Assembly (NCBI GenBank): GCA_008330645.1
Contig: VLTN01000049.1
Location: 124,001 to 188,000 of the forward strand
Length of the DNA stretch: 64,000 nucleotides
Source: Cafeteria roenbergensis
Lineage: Eukaryota; Sar; Bigyra; Bicosoecida; Cafeteriaceae
Reading direction: 5' to 3'
Part shown: piece by piece, positions 37,630-50,200 of the stretch
Layout: each line of letters begins with the position of its first letter
How positions within the stretch are numbered: position 1 is the first letter of the stretch
Notes under the pieces: model-generated
Databases searched by the model: none
Told to the model about the DNA's origin: nothing
What the model saw: only the letters and a program-made list of their open reading frames with translations
Position numbers and translations under genes: made by a program

Positions 37630-40600
37630 TCACCGCCTCCGCCCCGTGTTGGGCCCTGCCACCACCGCGTCGTCCTCTTCCCTCAGCGCCGCGCTCGCGC
37701 CGCCATACTGCGCCATCGCCTGCCGGCCCGAGTCGTCCCCTCTCGACGTTCGCTGCTTCACGCTCTGGGACATTGCGTCGGCCAGCAATCTCGCCCTCTC
37801 CCGGGCGGTCACCTGCGGCAAGCCGCCCTTCATCGGCAGACTCTCCGCGTCGGCAGAGCCGTACTGGGGAATCCTTCCCATTCCTTGGATGGCTCCCACG
37901 CCGCCGCCGCCGCCGGGCCCCACATCGCCCAGCCCCGGCACTGCGCCGATGCCCCGCTGGCCGATGCGCACCTGAGACCGTGTCGTCAGGAACCCGCCCG
38001 CAGACATGCCGTCGTCGCTCGCCCGCGTGGAGGGCCGCCACAGCGACGAGGCCTCGCCGCGGCCAGCAGCCGACGCCGCCACCGCCCGCTCCAGAGCGCT
38101 CTCAGGCCGCAGCCCGCCGCCGCCGGCAGCGCCGCCAGTGCCGCCGGCGCCAACGCCGCTGCGCCCGCCCGATCGAGGCACCGACGCTGAACGGAAGGTG
38201 CGCGACGCCGCGCCAGTGGCCCGCGTGCGCGCGCTCCCCAACGCGCCGGCGCTGACGGCATCGCCGCCGCCTCCGGCCGCCACCGCAGCCGCCACCGCAG
38301 CCGCCTCGCGCGCCGCGGCCGCCTCTGCCTCCGCCTCCTTAAGCCACGCCCACATCAGCTCCCGAAGACGAAGTGGCAGAGCCAAGAGCGGGGGCCGCTC
38401 GGGCATGCCCAGGGGCAGCGGCTCGTCGTCGAAGTATCCCGGTCCGAACGTCGCCCTGCTCGGCGCATGCGTGCCTATCCCCGGCAGAGCCATCACACCC
38501 TGGTGCTCTGCCCGGTTCACTTCGCCCGCGGGCCGGCGGCGCTCGAGCTCCTCCTGCCGCCCCGCCGCTATGAAGGCCTTGAGATCCGACCCGGTGCGGC
38601 TCTGCCCGGCGGCAGAGCCGACGGCAGCGGCGCCTCGGCGGGACGCAGCGCGCACGGGTGACGCTGTCCGCGACCGGCCGGAGGCCTGCGCATGACCCGA
38701 CCGTGACCGCTGCCTGCCCAGCGCGCGGCGCGACCGCCCTGCCGTCTCTCCGCCGTCGGCGCCGCCTCTGCCGGACAGGGGACCGTGCTGACCCCGCGCA
38801 GTGCCGCCGCCGCCGCTGCGGGCAGTGCTCCCGCCCGCCGAGGCGCCGGCAACCCCTCCAGCCGCCGACGACGCCGACGACGCCTCCGCCCCGCCGGCGC
38901 CGCCCCCGCTCCTCCGCGCCCCCCTGGCTGCCCCGGGCGCGCTGCCGTCAGCCGCCCCCGCGCCGCCGTCGCCCTTGGCTCGGCCGAACCAGCCCGTTCG
39001 CTGCGGTTTCGCCTTTGGCTTCGGCGCTGACCGCGTGACGACTTTTCTGCGATTGATGAGCACGGCAGAGCCGGGGGGGGGCGCTGCCCCGCCAGCACCA
39101 GCGCCCGATGCCCCGGCACCGAGCGTCGACGCCACGCCCGCCCCGCCGGCCTCCGCCACCGTCAGGCCGCCCCGCCCCCCCCGCTCCCGCGCAGCCTCGG
39201 CCGCCACGCCCGCCCCGCCGTCGCCCCCGCCCCTGGCCGCCTCTGCCGCCCCTCCCCCGTACAGCCGCCCCGCCTTGCTGTCGGCGGCCACCGCCCGCGC
39301 CGCCCGCGCCGCGTCCGCCGCCTCCGCGGCCCCTCGACTTGCCAGCTCCCGGAGCACCGCCAGCCCCTCCGCCCCCCGCAGCAGCACCGCGTTGTCCCCG
39401 TGCCGGCAGAGCTCCGACAGCGCCCACAGCCCCGCCTGCTGGGTGTCTCTCGGCAGAGCCACGGGAAACCCGCGCGCGAGCTCCACCATCAGGCTGACCG
39501 CGCCCTGCCGGCCCAGCTCGGAGCACACCAGCGCGCTGCGGGCCAGAGCCGCGACCACCCTGGCCACCACGTGCGCGACGGCCGCGTGGCCTCTGTGCGC
39601 CTCCGCCGCCTGCAGCAGCGAGTGGCAGAGCAGCGGCAGCTCCGCCACGTGAAAGTCGCTCAGCAGAGCCGAGCCTTCGAGGGACGCGAGCGACACCCCG
39701 GCGGGGGGCCGGGCCGAATCCGGCAGCTCCGCAACCCCGGCAGGGAGGGCCGTATCTTCCGTGGCGGCCCGGGAACCCGTAGGCCCCCTGCTGCGGCTCA
39801 GCCAGCCGGCGCCCCACCAGCCGCTGCCGCCGCCCGGACTGCCAGCACCGCCCCCGCCCGCCGCCGCCGCGCCGGGCCGCGCGCCTGGCTCCCCGGCGGC
39901 GGGCGGGGCCACGCCCGACGCAGCTGCGAAGCCACCTCCCGGCGGCGGTTTCGTCGCAGTGGCGGGATCCTCCTGGCCCTGCGAGGCGGTTGACGGGAGG
40001 CGCCTGCTGGGGACGCCCGAATCCTCGTCCTCGTCCCGCGCCAGCAGCGGGGGCGGCAGTCCAGCCGCCAGCGCCCGTGCCACCTTTGCGATCGTCGGCG
40101 GTTTCGCGCGCCCAGCTGGTCTCGACGCGCTGCTTGCGCCTCGCCCGGTCATCGGGCCGGTCATCCGCCCGGTCGTCCGGGCATCCGCCCCGGTTCGGGC
40201 GGTTTCGCCCAGCGACCCGGTCGTGATTGTCCTGCCACCGAAGTCGCCGTCGACGTCGCCGGTCGCCTCAAAGTCACCGGCAGAGCTGTCGCGCCCAGTG
40301 CCGGGGGCAGCTCTGCGCATCCGGCCGAACGCAGCGTCGGGCCGAGGCCCCTGCCCCAGCACAGCCGCCAGCGGCGCCAGCACCACCGTCAGCGCGTCGG
40401 GGTCTGTCGCGTAGTGCTGGAGCGCGAGCAGCAGCAGCTCGGTGTCAAACCGCCGCCGGGTCGGCGCCACGGGGCCGCTCCCCGCGAGCGGGAGAACATA
40501 CCGCCGGCGCCGTCGCTGTTTCCGTTGCGCCGAGGTCAGACCCGCCCCCCGCTCCCTCGCAGTCGCACCAACGTGACGAAGCGCTGACAGCGGCAGAGCC

Positions 40601-42164
40601 TTCATCGGCAGAGCCGTTGCCGGCAGAGCCGACACCCGCGCGCCGCTCCGCGCAGCGCCCCCTGCAGCAGAGAGCGCCCCTGCGTCGCCGGGGCCGCCGT
40701 CGGCAGAGCCTGCTGCAAGCTCCACGCCGTCGCCGTCGCCCCTGGCAGAGCTCTTCGCTTCGTAGCCGGTCTGCCGCGAGGCCCTGCGGCCAGTCGTCTT
40801 CCCATCAACCACGACGACTGTCCGCGCCGTTGGCTCTGCCAGCTCTGCCCGCGACTGCGAAGGCACTGTCACGCGGCCCAGTGCATCGGTGGGAGCGGCA
40901 CTCGCTGCGGCAGCAGCCCCCGCGCGTCGCCTGGCGCGCGCCTGAGCCGGCGTGTCCGCCCGCGCCGTCACAGCGGTCAGGGTGCCAGGGACGACGCCCC
41001 TGAGGCCCTCCTCGGGGAGCCGGAGCGCGACGTCGACTGCAGAGCACTCTTCGGCGGCAGAGCCGTCTGTTGCGGTGAGGGGCGGGCCGGGGCGGGACTG
41101 CGCTGCAGCCCGCGGGTCGATGCCCGCGCCGGCCGTGACGAGCTCCTGGGAGAACGAGCGGCCGATGGCGCTGCGCTGCCAGGCGAGGAAGGGGGGGCCG
41201 GCGTCGTGTTCGGCCGCGAGGGCGGTGGAGCGGAGTTGCGGGGCGCGCGGCCGGCGCCGCGCGGGGCCCTGGCCGCCCTTGGTGGTGGCGTCCGCCGCCA
41301 GCTGCAGCAGCAGGTGGGCGTCGTGCGCGTCCTCCACCACCGGATCGGGGACGGCTCTGCCCACCTGCTGGCGACGGCGGACGTATTGCCCGAACGTGTG
41401 TGGCAGCCACAGTCGCGCCTCGTCCTCGGAGAGGGGCGGGGCGGGGATGCGCAGCGCGCACGAGTGCAGCTGCCACACGCCGCGAAGTGCGGCGTGCAGA
41501 GCCGCAGACGCGGAGACCACGTCAGGGGAGTCGGGGTGCCTGCGTGAGAGCGTGCGGGCGCGATCCTCCATACCCGCGGCGCGCATCGCCCGGAGCATGC
41601 CCTCATCCCGGCAGAGCGTGGCGAGGAGCGTGCAGCCCTTGGCGGCGACGGGCTCCGAAACGCCGCCCCACCGGTTCAGCGCGTTCACCACCACGGCCAC
41701 GACGCCTTTGCGGTCCATGGCCGCGCGCAGCAGCTCAGCGTCGGCGCGCGCGTACTCGCGCTGCATCTTCAGCAGGTTCTCGAAGCAGCGAGCGGCGGTG
41801 CTGGGCTCGTCTCCGGAGGCGTGCAGCCGCAGCAGCTCCAGCCTGCAGAATCGCGATTGCGTGGACGGCGGAGCGGGACAAGCCGCATGGCCCGGTGCGC
41901 GTGCGCGGTGCCCCAGTGCGTCCTCTCCCCCCGAGCCACGAGTGCGCCCGGTGCGCCGTCGTCGCAACGGGACTGTCGCGCGCGCAAGCGGGGAGAGGCC
42001 CCTGCCGGCGGGCGGCATCATGGCCCCGGCGGGACGCTCCTGCCGCAATGCGGCATCCCGCACTGCCGCACGGGCGCGCATGCGCCCAGCTGTCCAGCGG
42101 CCGCGGCCGTCACTCACTCGATGGCTTCCTCGTGGGCCGGAGGTTTGGCCAGAAGCGCGCCCAT
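37630..42164 (-). CDS. armadillo-like helical-repeat protein with long disordered regions
   Basis: Two exons, 42164-42118 and 41842-37630 (donor GTGAGT, acceptor TGCAG, phase 2), give 1,419 residues starting MGALLAKPPAHEEAIELELLR. The first 180 residues are helical repeats (CFENLLKMQREYARADAELL, VVVNALNRWGG, GCTLLATLCRDEGMLRAM). A second repeat block (about residues 690-860: ELPLLCHSLLQAAEAHRG, VVARVVAALARSALVCSELG, GLWALSELCRHGDNAVL) has the armadillo/HEAT look with small-residue heptads. The rest is Gly/Ala/Ser/Arg-rich and dense in GGCAGAGCC words. The C-terminal end has an ordered stretch (TARERARLLADAMSQS). It is probably a scaffold. Gly2 makes myristoylation possible, but residue 6 is not Ser/Thr. 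No family is recognised. Confidence 0.75.
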
Positions 42165-42602
42165 GGCTCTGCCCCCGCCGGCCCAGTCTCTGGCCAAGGG
42201 AGCCTCTGGCCCCCTCCCGAGACCAGGGGCTGCTCAGTTGGCGTGGAGGCGGCAGTGCGGCCGCCGAAAGCAGCAATCGAGTCGCTCCCGACCCCAACTG
42301 CTCGACAGAGCTGCTGCTGCGTTTTGGCAACTGCCGTCGTTCGGCTTTGCACGCGCACAGACTCGCCGCACGCGCCCGCCGCGCAGCCGCCCCGCCGCCA
42401 GAAAGGACCACATACGGGCAGCCCCCGCGCGTCGGTGCTGCGCCTGCAATCCGCGCGCGCCCGAGCCTCGGTCGATCGGAGTGACTCAGCACGCCGCTTG
42501 CGGGGTCCGCCCGCACTGACTGCGCCCAGGAGGCCGGAGGGGGAAGGAGCAAGGGAGGGGGCTGGCTTCGTGAGACGCCGACGCCGAGGAGCCCGTCTCG
42601 CT
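42165..42602. promoter_or_regulatory. divergent promoter region, armadillo-like and phosphatase genes
   Basis: These 438 bases lie between outward-facing starts. A GGCAGAGCC word on the minus strand directly abuts the armadillo-gene ATG (42165-42173). Otherwise no motif is evident. Confidence 0.45.
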
Positions 42603-43692
42603 ATGTCGGCTGGCGCAGACCTGCGTTGCCCGCGCGACTCCTCGCCGGCGCGGCGGGACGAGAGCGCCTTGGAACGCCGCAGCGGCCCCCTGCCCGCAGC
42701 CTGCGCCCTCGCGGCGCCATGGCCAGTGGGAGATGCTGCTCTGGCCACTGAGCCCCAGCCTGCTGGCAGTTGGTGCGGTGAGTCGCGAATGTGGCGGGCA
42801 GGCAAGGGCTGAGCTTGCCGCGTGCAAAAACACCGCCTCGTCTGGCCGCCAGTTCGCTTGCGCACACTGCCGGCGGAGGGTGTCAATCACTGCCCAAGTC
42901 ACTGTTTGGCTGCTGAGCTGCGCGCCCGCAGAGGGGCTCTGGATCGGCCCCCGCAAGGCCGCGCGCAGCCCAGCGCTGCTGGCGCGGCTGAGCATCACGC
43001 ACATCGTCGCTGCCAACGGCGACAGCTGCAGCCTGGCCGAGTCGGTGGGCGGCCTTCGCTGCCTCAGCTTGCCCTGGGACGACGAGCCCAGCCAGCCTCT
43101 GGAGCCCTGGCTTTCGCACGCGGTGCTGTTCGTGCTGGGCGCGCTGGAGCCGGCGCTCGTCGCCGCGGGCCCGTCTGCGCTGGATGCGGCGCCCGCCGGC
43201 CCCGGAGCGGCAGTGGCGCGGCTCGTGCGGGCAGCACCGACCAGGCCAGCGCGGGTGCTGGTGCATTGCACTGCCGGGGTGTCGCGCAGCGCCTCCGTCT
43301 GCGTGGCTGCGATGTTGGCCAGGTGGCTGTTGCGCTGCGTCAGCGCTGGCGGCGCGCCGGGGACGGAGGGCGCGAGCCGCAGCGTGTGGGAGCCGGTGCT
43401 GGAGCATTGCGGCGCCAGTGCGCTCGAGGCAGGGGATCGGTGCCCGGTCGCCACCGCCTCGGCAGCGCTGCGCCTAGCGCGGCCGTGGGTGCTCCCTAAC
43501 AAAGGGTTTCGCTCCCAGCTGCGGGCGTGGTCAGACGGGCTCGCCCAGGCGGCATGCTTGGCAGCGCCGCCCGGAGAGGCAGGCACCAAGGCGCGGCTGT
43601 CGGCCATCACCGGCCACCTTCAGGCAGCGGCAGCCCCTGTCGTGGACCGGCGCGATGCCGCCGCGCCAGAGCACCGGCCTGCCAAGCTCTAA
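42603..43692 (+). CDS. dual-specificity protein phosphatase
   Basis: Two exons, 42603-42777 and 42932-43692 (donor GTGAGT, acceptor CCGCAG, phase 1), give 311 residues. The splice produces C-EGLWIGPRKAA, the standard entry of DSP domains (usually x-LYLG-x-x-x-A). Then come SITHIVAANGD, the segment PWDDEPSQPLEPWL where the general acid aspartate is expected, and the P-loop HCTAGVSRSAS at residues 170-180 (Cys171 nucleophile, Arg177). Such enzymes remove phosphate from Ser/Thr/Tyr of MAP kinases or from other substrates. The Ala-rich insert between the acid loop and the P-loop is longer than usual. The 58 residues of exon 1 and the C-terminal 90 residues show no known domain. Substrate unknown. 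Confidence 0.88.
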
Positions 43693-44211
43693 TGCGCGGC
43701 GCTTGAAGCGCGGCGCTTGAAGCGCGGCGTCCTACACGGCTGCAAGGCAGGCATGCCACGACAAGGCCCCGCCCCCTCCCCCGCGCCTCCCACTCCCCCT
43801 CGGCTGCTCAGCAAAGCTGCACTCTGCCGAGACGCTCACACGCCCTGAAACCGCGCCGTCGCTGCTTGTAGGCTGTTCAGCCGCCCAGCGCAAGTTTCCC
43901 ACTGCCCGGCCAGCGCCTTCCCCCCGTCACGGCGTCCGGCCCGGCAGCGGTAGCCAGACCTTCCAGGCCTGCGGCGCAGACGTGGCGGCAGCGGGGGCGC
44001 CCCAGAGGCGCTGCCGACGAGCCTGCCCCGCGAAGCAGAGCTGCGCCTCGGTCGCACGACACGTGCCGCCGTCATCACTCCAGCCCGCCGAGAGGCGAGG
44101 AAGCGAGCGCGGCCCGCAGTCCCTCGCGCGGGCAGCGCGCTCCTAGCTCGAGCGGGTCTGCTTGGCGAGCGTGGTCCCGCGGGAGCCCACGGCGCGGCAG
44201 CCGATCTGCTC
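43693..44211. other. intergenic region, phosphatase to channel
   Basis: These 519 bases separate co-oriented genes and begin with a short direct repeat, GCGGCGCTTGAA twice (43697 and 43711). A minus-strand open frame here (43836-44294) has no recognisable feature and is not called. The channel leader probably lies in the last part. Confidence 0.45.
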
Positions 44212-47200
44212 ATGGCGGCCTCGCGGCCGCCCGCAGTGGTGCCGCTGATCGACTCGGTTGAGGATGGCCACGGGGAACAGAAGCCCATCCTCAACTACTA
44301 CCGCGACCGCATCGTGCAGAGCACGGTGAGGCGCTTGCTGGCCTGTGGCCATGGCGCAGGCGCGCGGGGCGAGCGGCGCGGTGCGAGCGACCGCGGAAAG
44401 CAAAACGCCCCGCCTGCCGCCACGAAGCCCGCGCTCGCCGAGGCGGGCCGGCCGCCGCGGCCTCTCATCGCGCGCCACCCGCCCACTGTATCGTGCCTTG
44501 CAGGTATGGCGGGCCAGTGGAGACGCCCACGGAGTCCGCGACCCAGAGGTTAACTTCGTTGCGCACGGCAAAACGTTCATGGTGAGCAGCAGCAGCGCGG
44601 CCAGAGCCCTCGCGCCGCCGCTCGCGTCCTGCCCCGCCCGCCGCCAGCTCACTGCCGCCATTCCCGCTGCTGTTGAGGGGTCGGACTCGCCCGGCCGCGA
44701 CAGCGCCGGCAGTTGACGCGGGCTGGCAGCGGCCGCCTTTGTTTTCGGCGCCGCCAGCACGCTCGCCAGCTGGGGTCGCGAGTGCCTGCTGGGGACGCCC
44801 CAGCGCGGGGGTCTGGCGCGGCTTGAGCGCCTCGGCAGCTGGTGCGCAGCCGGGCTGCCAGGTGACGCTGCGCCCCTGCGACCCGCGCTCCCAACCGCAT
44901 TGGCCGGCCCGGTGCTGACCGACTGCCTGCCTCCCACTCCGCGCTTCCAATCGCCGTGTCGCCCATGCGCTGCCTCCCGACAGTTTGCACCGCGAAGCCT
45001 CGGGCTCTTCGACGAGACCTCGTCCATCCGCCAGCTCGCGGTATGGCTCGTGACGTGGTCCTGGTTCGACCGGCTGGTGCTCCTGCTCATTCTGGCCAAC
45101 TCGGTCACCCTGGCGATCACCGACTACAGCGCCACGGCGGTCGACCCGGTCACCATGCTTCCCGACCCCGGCCGGTCTCCTCGCAACGCCATCGGCGAGG
45201 CGCTCGAGCCGGTGTTCCTGTGGTCCTTCACCGTGGAAATGGTGCTGAAAATCGTCGCCATGGGCTTCGCGCTCTCGCCCGGCTCCTACCTGCGCTCTGG
45301 GTGGAACGTCCTGGATTTCATCGTCGTGGCGTCCGCGCTGCTGTCAGCCATCCCGGGCGTGCCCAACGTGGCCGCGCTGCGCGTCCTGCGGGTGCTGCGG
45401 CCGCTGCGCTCGCTCACGGTGCTGCCTGGCATGCGCGTGCTTGTGGGGTCGCTCCTGGCCTCGCTGCCCGAGCTGGCGTCCGTTGGCGTCCTGCTCGGCT
45501 TCGTCTTCCTCCTCTTTGGAATCCTAGCGCAAAACCTCTTCGCGGGTCTGCTGCCACGCCGCTGCCGCCTCACGCCCTACCCGGTGGAGGTACCTCTCTC
45601 CCACCTCATCAACCCCTCGGCCGACGCGTTCAGGGCGGCGGCGCTGCCGCAGGGCTCCGGCGCGGCGGCCCCAGGCAGCACCTGCTACCCCCAGCTCAAC
45701 CTCTCGGCATCGGACTGTCGGGACGGCATCACCGCCGATGGGATGCTGACCCAGCCACTCTACTTCGAGGCTATGGCTCGGCTGTACGATCCGCCGTCGC
45801 TCGTGGCTGACCCAGTCACCGGCGTGCCCGCGGTGGCGGACCCGGCCGCCACCGCCTACGCGCTCAGCTGGACCGACGCGGCGTCATACGCGACGGCGCT
45901 GACGTTCAACCGCACCCTATTCCCTTACTGCGGGGCAGGTCGTGCGGTCGCTGGCTCTGCCAGCCAAGGCGGAAGCGTCTGGGAAGACCTCTACCTGCCT
46001 GTGCCCGCGGCGGCCAGCGACGTCATCGGGCTGATCGCCCCGCGGCTTGCGGCAGAGAGGCTCACCGACGCCGAAACCGCGGCCCGAATCCGCGCCTCTG
46101 TCGCCGCAGCCGCAGCCGCCGCGGCTGCCGGCGGACAGGACGGCGTGGCCGGCCGCTGGCCAGCCTCCGGCCTGCCGCTGGAAAGCGACGCGTGGACCAC
46201 CGACGACAGCCCCTGGCTCCCGGCCCGCGCTTGCGTCTGGCCCCTGGCAGCTGAGGACCAGCGGCTCTGCAACCGCAACGGGGGCACGGCCTTTTCCGGC
46301 AGAGCTTGCTCGGAAGGGTTGGCGCTGCCGCCGCAGCTGCCTCTGTCGCCCGCGACGTTCTGGCGCGGACCCCTCCCGGCAGGGCCGGACTCCAGCGGCG
46401 GCGGGATCGACTCCTCGCTGGCGGCAGGGTCCGGCCTTTCAACGGACACCTCGGCATTCGCGTGGCTCTCGGCGCTGACCGCGCCTGCGCCGCTGAAGCT
46501 TCCGGGCGGCGGCCTGCAGCCGGCCGCCGGGCCTGCGGACGTCATTCACCCGGCTCTGCAGGGCATCGGTGCGATTCCCGGGTCAGTTCTGCCGGAGAGC
46601 GTGCCCGCGGCGTCCAATGGGTCTTGGAGCGCTGCGGCGGAGGCGGCGGCGCAGGCGGCGGCGGCAGCCGACCCCTCGCTCGGCATCGCCCCGCCACCCT
46701 ACGCCCGGTCCGCCCGGCACTGCGGCAGCGACTACGACCCCGCGGGCAACCCCCGATTCGCGACCGGCAGAGCCACCACTGTGTCCGTGGCAGAGAGCCC
46801 TCGGCACCACTTCGGGCTGACCTCGTTCGACTCGGTGCTGGTGGCGTTCCTCGCCACGTTCCACGCCATCACGCTGGAGGGGTGGACGTCGTACTTTTAC
46901 GAGGTCTCCAACGGGTACAGCGCCCTGGCTGCGGCCATATTCTTTCTAATTCTGGTCGGGTTCGGGTCCATCTTCCTGCTGAACCTGACGCTGGCAGTTC
47001 TGTTCGAGAACTACGAGTCTGCGCGGAGCGCTGAGCGCGCCGCTGCGGCCGCACGCCTCCGCGCGCTGGTCCGCATCGAGGAGCGCGAGCGGCGGGAGGC
47101 GGCCACGCAGGCCGCCCTGCTGCGCGTGCTGGAGGCGGACGAGGAGCGGGAGTGGCGCCGGTACGTCCGGGCGCGGCTGCTGGCGGTGCGGCGGATTCGA

Positions 47201-50200
47201 CGGCTGCGGCGCCTGCTGCGGGTGAGAGACGCGGCGCTGGCCGCCGCGGCGGCGGACCCCGCGGCGTACAAGGCGGCGTACGCCCGGTGGGAGGCCGCCA
47301 TGAAGGCCTTCGAGGCCGAGCAGACGGTGGACGTCGGCGCACGCCGGCCCTTCTCAGGGCCGCTGGTCGCCGGCGGGCCCAGCAGCACCGGCAGCGTCAT
47401 GGTGGTCGCGGGCCACGCCGGGTCGCAGCGCTCGAGGCCCCACCCGGGGGACGCTGCTCGGGCAGACACGCTGCCGGAGGCGGCCGGGGTTGGCTCGCGG
47501 TCGGGGTCGGCCGATCGCGCCGGGCACGGGAAGGCGTCGCCACGGTCGGCTGGCCCGGACGACGACGTCACCAAGGCCGTGCTCCCGGAGGGGTCCGACA
47601 TGAGCGCATCCTTCCTGGTCACGGGCCAGCGGACGAGCCTCCATGGCGGCCCACGCCACTGGTCGGCGGTTTCGTCGTCTATCCTGAGTGACGAGGCCGC
47701 CTCCCCAACGGCGAGAGGCGCCCCGGATCGGAGCGGCGCAGGCAGGGGGGGAGGAGATGCGGGGGTGCCCCACGGCTCCGGCTGGGGGCTTGCCACTGCG
47801 CTGGAGGAGGGGAGCGAGCCTGACACGGGGGCCAGCACGGCGAGCAGTGGCCGCGAAGGCCCCGGCAGCGGCTACGAGAGCCACGGCAGCGGCTCTGAGA
47901 GCCACGGTAGCGGCGGTGACGTGGACGTGTCTGCTGGCGCTGCTGGCGCTGCTGGCGCTGCTGGCGCTGCTGGCGCTGCTGGCGCTGCTGGCGCTGCTGG
48001 CGCCGCACGAGATCAGCAGGCCGACCCGATGCTCCAGCGGGCAGCCGTGGACATGACCACCGGGCTTGTCCTGCTGCTTCCTGACAAGCCCCTCGACAGG
48101 CGGCGCCGGGACGCCGAGGCCGGCGCGGAAGGCGACGAGTCGGCCCCAGCCGAGGCGGGCCACGGCAGCGAGAGCCTCGACGACAGCCTGAGCCTTTGGG
48201 ACGACGAGTCGCTCGAGGACGAGGCTGCGGCTCTGGTAGCAGAGCTGGGGGGCCTGCTGGGGCCTCTCGACCAGGCGGTGTCAGAGTCCGAGTGGTCGTC
48301 CCTGGGCTCGCTGGCCAGCTCCGCGTCGCTCTCCGAGGGCAGCGTCGGCGGTGGCCTGACTGGCGCCTCGGGCAGCGGCCCGCTGGACCCAGACGCGCTC
48401 CCCGACGCCGCCTCTGACTTCCCTGGCCGGGCTCGGTCCGGAGCGCCGCCCTCGTGCGGCAGCAGGAGCGGATACGGAAGCAGGGCCGACGACCCTGCCG
48501 GATGGCCCACTCCGCAGCCCCCAGGGTCGGATGGTGGCCGCTCAGGCGTGACTGGCGCTCGAAGCCACGTCAACTTGGGCCACCCCCCAAGCGGGTCGTC
48601 GTGGCAGACGCGAAACCGCAGCTCTGACGGCGTGCCCCCCAGTTTCGCTCTGCCGCCGCTGGCTCAGGGCGAGCCGGACGGCCCGCCTTCGGCTGCAGTC
48701 GAGAACGCAACCGCAACGACGACAGCAACTGCAGCCGGGAGCATGCGGCGGAAGCACTCCGGATCTCGGCGACACCAGGCCTGCGACGCGCCCAGACGCA
48801 CCAGCGCAGCCCGCAGCGCCGCAGGGTCTCGCTCCGGCAGTGCAAGCTTCGCCCACGCCGGTCACAGCAGAGCCCTCCCTTCAGGCATTTTCTCGCTGGA
48901 GCCGCGGTCAGAGCACACAGCCGCAGGCCAGGGCCTGCCCGCGGGGCCGTCTGCCGATGCGGCACTGCCAGGGGTCGGGTTGGCGCTCGATGCGGGCAGC
49001 GGCGTTGCCAGCGCTCCAGACGACTCCGACGGCAGCGACGGCACGACGCAGCGCCACATTGCTCGTCCATCGGGGCCGCGGTCGGAGGGGACGTTTCGCC
49101 GGCAAGGCTCTGCCCGCGCGCTGGCCGGCTCCTCGCTCCAGCGGGGCGACCTGGCGCTGCGGCGGGCAACTGCAGAGCTACGCACGGCTGCGGCGACTTC
49201 GCAGCGCGAAACCGTCGCGGAGATGTCGGTCCTTCAGCGGTTCCAGCGGGGAGTTCGCACTGCCATGAGGCAGCGTCAGCGGGGCACCGCTCTGTTTGCG
49301 TCGGTGGTGGGGGAGGCGCTCCGGCGGAAGCGGGAGAACGATGCAGGGTCCAGCAGAGCCAAGGCTGCGGTTTCGTCGGCGCCGCTTCGCCGTGCGGGCT
49401 CGGCCGAGGTGCGCCGGCCGCGAGGGGGCGGAGCAGGGAGCATCGGCCACTCCTGGATTGCGAGTGCGAGCGTGTCGCGCTTTGGCGAGCTGTTCGGTCG
49501 CCGCGCGTCGCACGGGTCAGCAGGGCCAGATGCAGGCGAGGGGGCGTCCCCTGTGGCGTCGGGCGGCGTCGTCGCCGAAAGCGGTCCCCGCGTTGCTCGA
49601 GCAGATGCTGCCAGAGGTGCTGTCAGTGGAGCCGTCAGTGGCGCCGCCAGCGGTGCAGGTTCTGGCGCTGGTGCTGGCGGCAGCGCGGCGTGGAGAGCCG
49701 GCTTTTCGCGCTCGCAGAGCAGCATGGGCCCAAGGCGACGCAGCGGCGACGGCAGCAGCAGCGGCGGCAATCCGGTGCGTTCCCAGAAGGATGGCGTCCG
49801 AGGCGCGAGCGACGCAGGGGCCAGGGCCAGGCCGGGAAGAGCATCCTCCCAACGGACGATTGGGTCTCGCGAGCGCAACCGCAGCCGCACCGGGACCGAG
49901 CCGGGCGGGCCAAAGCTCCGTTCACCCGCTCCCAGCGGCCCGCTCTCCGAGCATGGGCGTGGGAGCAGGGTGGGGGGGCGAGCCTCTGCCGAAGCACGGC
50001 CTGTATCGCAGCGGTTTCGACTGGATCTCGCCCTGTCTGATGCGCGTGCCCAATCGAGGGAAGTGGCTTCGGCAGAGCCGCAAGAGGGGCCGTATCGGCA
50101 GAGCCTCTCCCAGTCGCGTCGCTCCCTTCGTCGCTCGATGTCGAAGCGCAACGCCGTCGACAGAGCGATGAAACGTCGCTCCATGGCCGAGTCCGACGCA

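Noticed and set aside
43836-44294. Minus-strand open frame of 152 codons
   Set aside because: It has no recognisable domain, is Arg/Ala-rich, and overlaps the first channel exon antisense.
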